The translations under genes and the position numbers were made by a program. The notes beneath the pieces were generated by a model. It saw only the letters and a program-made list of their open reading frames with translations. It ran no database searches and had not been told where the DNA came from. Positions 62,268-64,000 of a stretch of 64,000 nucleotides of DNA are shown here, piece after piece (within the stretch, counting starts at the first letter, position 1; the number at the start of each line of letters is the position of its first letter). Source of the DNA: Rhizobium mayense (GTDB lineage Bacteria; Pseudomonadota; Alphaproteobacteria; Rhizobiales; Rhizobiaceae); contig NZ_JARFYM010000023.1 in the NCBI RefSeq assembly GCF_030272705.1, positions 40,050 to 104,049 of the forward strand, in the 5' to 3' direction.

Positions 62268-63022
62268 TAAGAGGACCCTGGTGACCGGCGTCCTACTCGC
62301 CAGGCAGGCGCTTACTGCTTTTGACGCGCATGTTCGACCGGGTATGCGAGAAGATGATCTCCCATAGGACGGCTCCGCTGAAGAATGCACTGCGCTGTCG
62401 AACTGGGCGGCAAACTCGGGAACGTGAAACAGCCCCAAAAGAGTATCATCCAGCAGATCACCGACCGCGCCGCCGAACAGCGCCCGCGTCTGGCGGCCTT
62501 GTGGTTATGGTTTGGCCAAGGAGCTAGTATCGCCAGCGTCGCCGCAGTCTGCGCGAGCAATAGTATCTTTGTGAGGAGGAGGAATTGGTTGCGCGGGGCC
62601 CGAGCGCACCGAGAGTTGCAGAATAAGCCGCCTTGAACCAACTCGAACCCTCGACCAACCAATTCGATTGGCTGGCATAAGGTTCTGTTATGGAACCACA
62701 GCTTCTGATCTATTTAGAAAGGTCTTTTGGATCGAAATTTAACTCAGCTTAAAACTGGCCTTAGTTCCGATAGATAACCTTTGGGCGCAAGAATTGAGGC
62801 GGCTGAAGCCCGGTTGGGCGACAAACCATGACCCGTCGTTCTTTCTTGACAAAGCAATTCTGATGTCAACTCAACTATCAGCCTCGAGCCCAATCAAAAT
62901 AGCTATCAGGCGACTCGATGCAGCAAAGGTTTACTGCACCGACAGTGAACGGCAGGAAGTAGAATCCTATTTGTAAGGGATGTGCTGTCATCACAATCAC
63001 TGCATCTCCGCTTCACCGCGGC
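62268..63022. other. Gene-poor 750-bp region
   Basis: No recognised gene. It contains the left copy of the tRNA-flank repeat (62484-62600). A 37-residue frame at 62863-62976 looks protein-like but has no ribosome site and no family match. A minus-strand frame at 62312-62662 is hydrophobic in part, without recognisable motifs. Confidence 0.5.
62484..62600. repeat. Diverged direct repeat, left copy
   Basis: About 117 bp aligning with 63810-63925 in the same orientation. Shared blocks are CCGCGTCT, GGTTATGGT, GGAGCTA, ATCGCCAGCG, AGTATCT and TTGGTTGCG. The last block ends like the CCA end of the tRNA found next to the right copy. Confidence 0.7.
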
Positions 63023-63658
63023 TCATTTCGAGATAGGTAGCCGTTCTCCGGCTTTCACCGCGCCTTTCAGTCGATTGCCCGATGGCGCTAATGGACAGAC
63101 ATACCGGGAAGAATAGGCGCACGAAGGAAAATAGGAGAAGTTGAAATCAAGCACTAGTGTGCCGTCTGGACGGACAACTCCGAGATCCGCTCCCTTGATG
63201 GTGTCGAGGAGATATCGGCCACCGCCATACGTCTCGGTCCCTGAGGTCGCGTCGACAAACGGCAGGAACACGCCACCGCCGTACCCCTCAATCCAGTAAA
63301 GGGTTAGTTCGCCACCCAATCTGGTCTCCAGCCCGGTTGTACGGGCGAAAGCATGCATCGACAGGTCACCATCCACTCCTGTTGCGACGGCTATCCGTTC
63401 CGGCGTTTCCGGGACAAGCTGAACAGCCAGGCGCAACGAGGGATCATAAGGAAATATCGTCGGCCCTTCGAACGTCTTGCGGTCGACCGACTCAATTGGC
63501 GACTGAGGATGGTCGCGAAACAGGGTCGAACGGGTGTCGCACCAAAGCCTCCAGGCAGCAACCGCGTCCGGACTAGAACGTACCTCGTAGTAGAGATTTG
63601 CGATCTTCTCGCGCCATTCCCACAGTTGTTGAGTCTCGTTCAAGTCATTTCCTCCCAT
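63023..63658 (-). CDS. DUF1684 family protein
   Basis: A 211-residue cytoplasmic protein with the DUF1684 signature: an early LFRDHPQSPI, the middle GGGRYLLDTIKGADLG, and the late LDFNFSYFPSCAYSSRYVCPLAPSGNRL with three Cys. The function is unknown. ATG at 63658 overlaps a GGAGG that would better serve TTG at 63643, so the start is uncertain by 5 codons. It lies between the two copies of the tRNA-flank repeat. Confidence 0.85.
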   Translation of the reverse strand: MGGNDLNETQQLWEWREKIANLYYEVRSSPDAVAAWRLWCDTRSTLFRDHPQSPIESVDRKTFEGPTIFPYDPSLRLAVQLVPETPERIAVATGVDGDLSMHAFARTTGLETRLGGELTLYWIEGYGGGVFLPFVDATSGTETYGGGRYLLDTIKGADLGVVRPDGTLVLDFNFSYFPSCAYSSRYVCPLAPSGNRLKGAVKAGERLPISK

Positions 63659-63809
63659 TTCAGAAATTGCGCGGCGTTTCGTTCACGAAACGCTAGCTCA
63701 ATCAAAAGCCCGTCGACGCTTGCGCGGAGGAGCTTAAGGGCAAATATCCCGAGTCGGAGAATTTGCAAGTTTTATTGGCAGCGGGGGGCAGGCTTTGTGG
63801 TTTTCTGTG

Positions 63810-63908
63810 CCGCGTCTCGCCTTCAGGTTATGGTCCGCAGGACGAGGAGCTACCATCGCCAGCGAAGATGAAGTCTTCGCGCCAGCGATAAGTATCTAGG
63901 AGAAGGCT

Positions 63909-63925
<17 letters not shown>
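63810..63925. repeat. Diverged direct repeat, right copy, ending in the tRNA gene
   Basis: Matches 62484-62600. Its inner part also carries GCCTTCAGGTTATG (63819-63832), identical over 14 bp to the anticodon arm of the tRNA at 63938-63951. This makes it a degenerate partial tRNA copy. Its right end runs into the 3' end of the real tRNA gene. Confidence 0.65.
63862..63880 (-). terminator. Hairpin downstream of the tRNA gene
   Basis: GCGAAGA (63862-63868) pairs with TCTTCGC (63874-63880) with a 5-nt loop, about 29 bp past the tRNA 3' end on the minus strand. Confidence 0.5.
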
Positions 63926-63985
<60 letters not shown>

Positions 63986-64000
63986 TTACCAGCGTAAACC

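Noticed and set aside
62863..62976. A 37-residue ATG frame between the repeat copies
   Set aside because: No Shine-Dalgarno site and no recognisable motif; could be chance.
63781..63860. A second tRNA gene beside tRNA-fMet
   Set aside because: It shares the anticodon-arm block and CTACC with the tRNA, but spacing is wrong and no cloverleaf forms, so it is a degenerate copy and not a tRNA.

Overview
The window looks like an accessory-rich stretch of an alphaproteobacterial genome of the Rhizobiales type (Rhizobium/Agrobacterium/Ensifer-like). This rests on the high-GC codon use, several complete ABC importers with their own regulators, GTG starts behind strong Shine-Dalgarno sites, and the kinds of genes present (phosphoketolase, DUF2092, DUF1684, 2-aminoethylphosphonate uptake, LacI-controlled sugar-acid clusters). 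The genus cannot be fixed from the sequence alone.

Layout. 1-2.7 kb: a partial S10 serine carboxypeptidase, a dienelactone hydrolase and an exported isochorismatase-fold protein that lacks the usual nucleophile. 2.8-6.6 kb: an L-rhamnonate-dehydratase-like enolase, an MFS permease and a divergent LacI regulator with a perfect 20-bp operator between them. 6.7-9.4 kb: an orphan periplasmic binding protein, then a persulfide dioxygenase-rhodanese fusion and a 1-Cys peroxiredoxin. 9.4-10.4 kb: no gene, but several hairpins. 10.4-16.7 kb: a Ca2+/H+ antiporter, a DedA-type protein and an RND efflux pair. 16.8-19 kb: three small secreted proteins. 19.2-29.3 kb: a carbon-storage and stress block (ABC protein with a degenerate nucleotide-binding domain, glycogen phosphorylase, CBS-BON protein, MarC, glucoamylase-like protein, phosphoketolase).

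30.4-45.1 kb is a large catabolic island: SDR, aldo/keto reductase, a broken enolase gene, RraA-like aldolase, intact enolase-superfamily dehydratase, a four-gene sugar ABC importer, a split dihydroxyacetone kinase (DhaL, DhaK), two tandem amidohydrolases, a Rieske ferredoxin and a divergent LacI regulator. The gene set implies import of a sugar acid or a related plant compound, dehydration, aldol cleavage, and phosphorylation of a triose or tetrulose. The substrate is unknown.

45.2-54.4 kb holds the most unusual operon. A TetR repressor with a perfect operator diverges from a tandem duplication of a two-gene module (GpdQ/CpdA-like metallophosphoesterase plus UgpB-like binding protein), followed by two permeases, a CX5R protein phosphatase-like enzyme and a UgpC-like ATPase. 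I read it as uptake and stepwise dephosphorylation of a phosphodiester.

55-62 kb is a 2-aminoethylphosphonate locus: binding protein, ATPase, two permeases, LysR regulator, FAD oxidoreductase and phosphonoacetaldehyde hydrolase. No transaminase is present, and repeated AT-rich motifs precede both transcription units. The window ends with an aldehyde dehydrogenase remnant, a DUF1684 gene and an initiator tRNA-Met whose flank is duplicated about 1.3 kb away, a possible old integration footprint.
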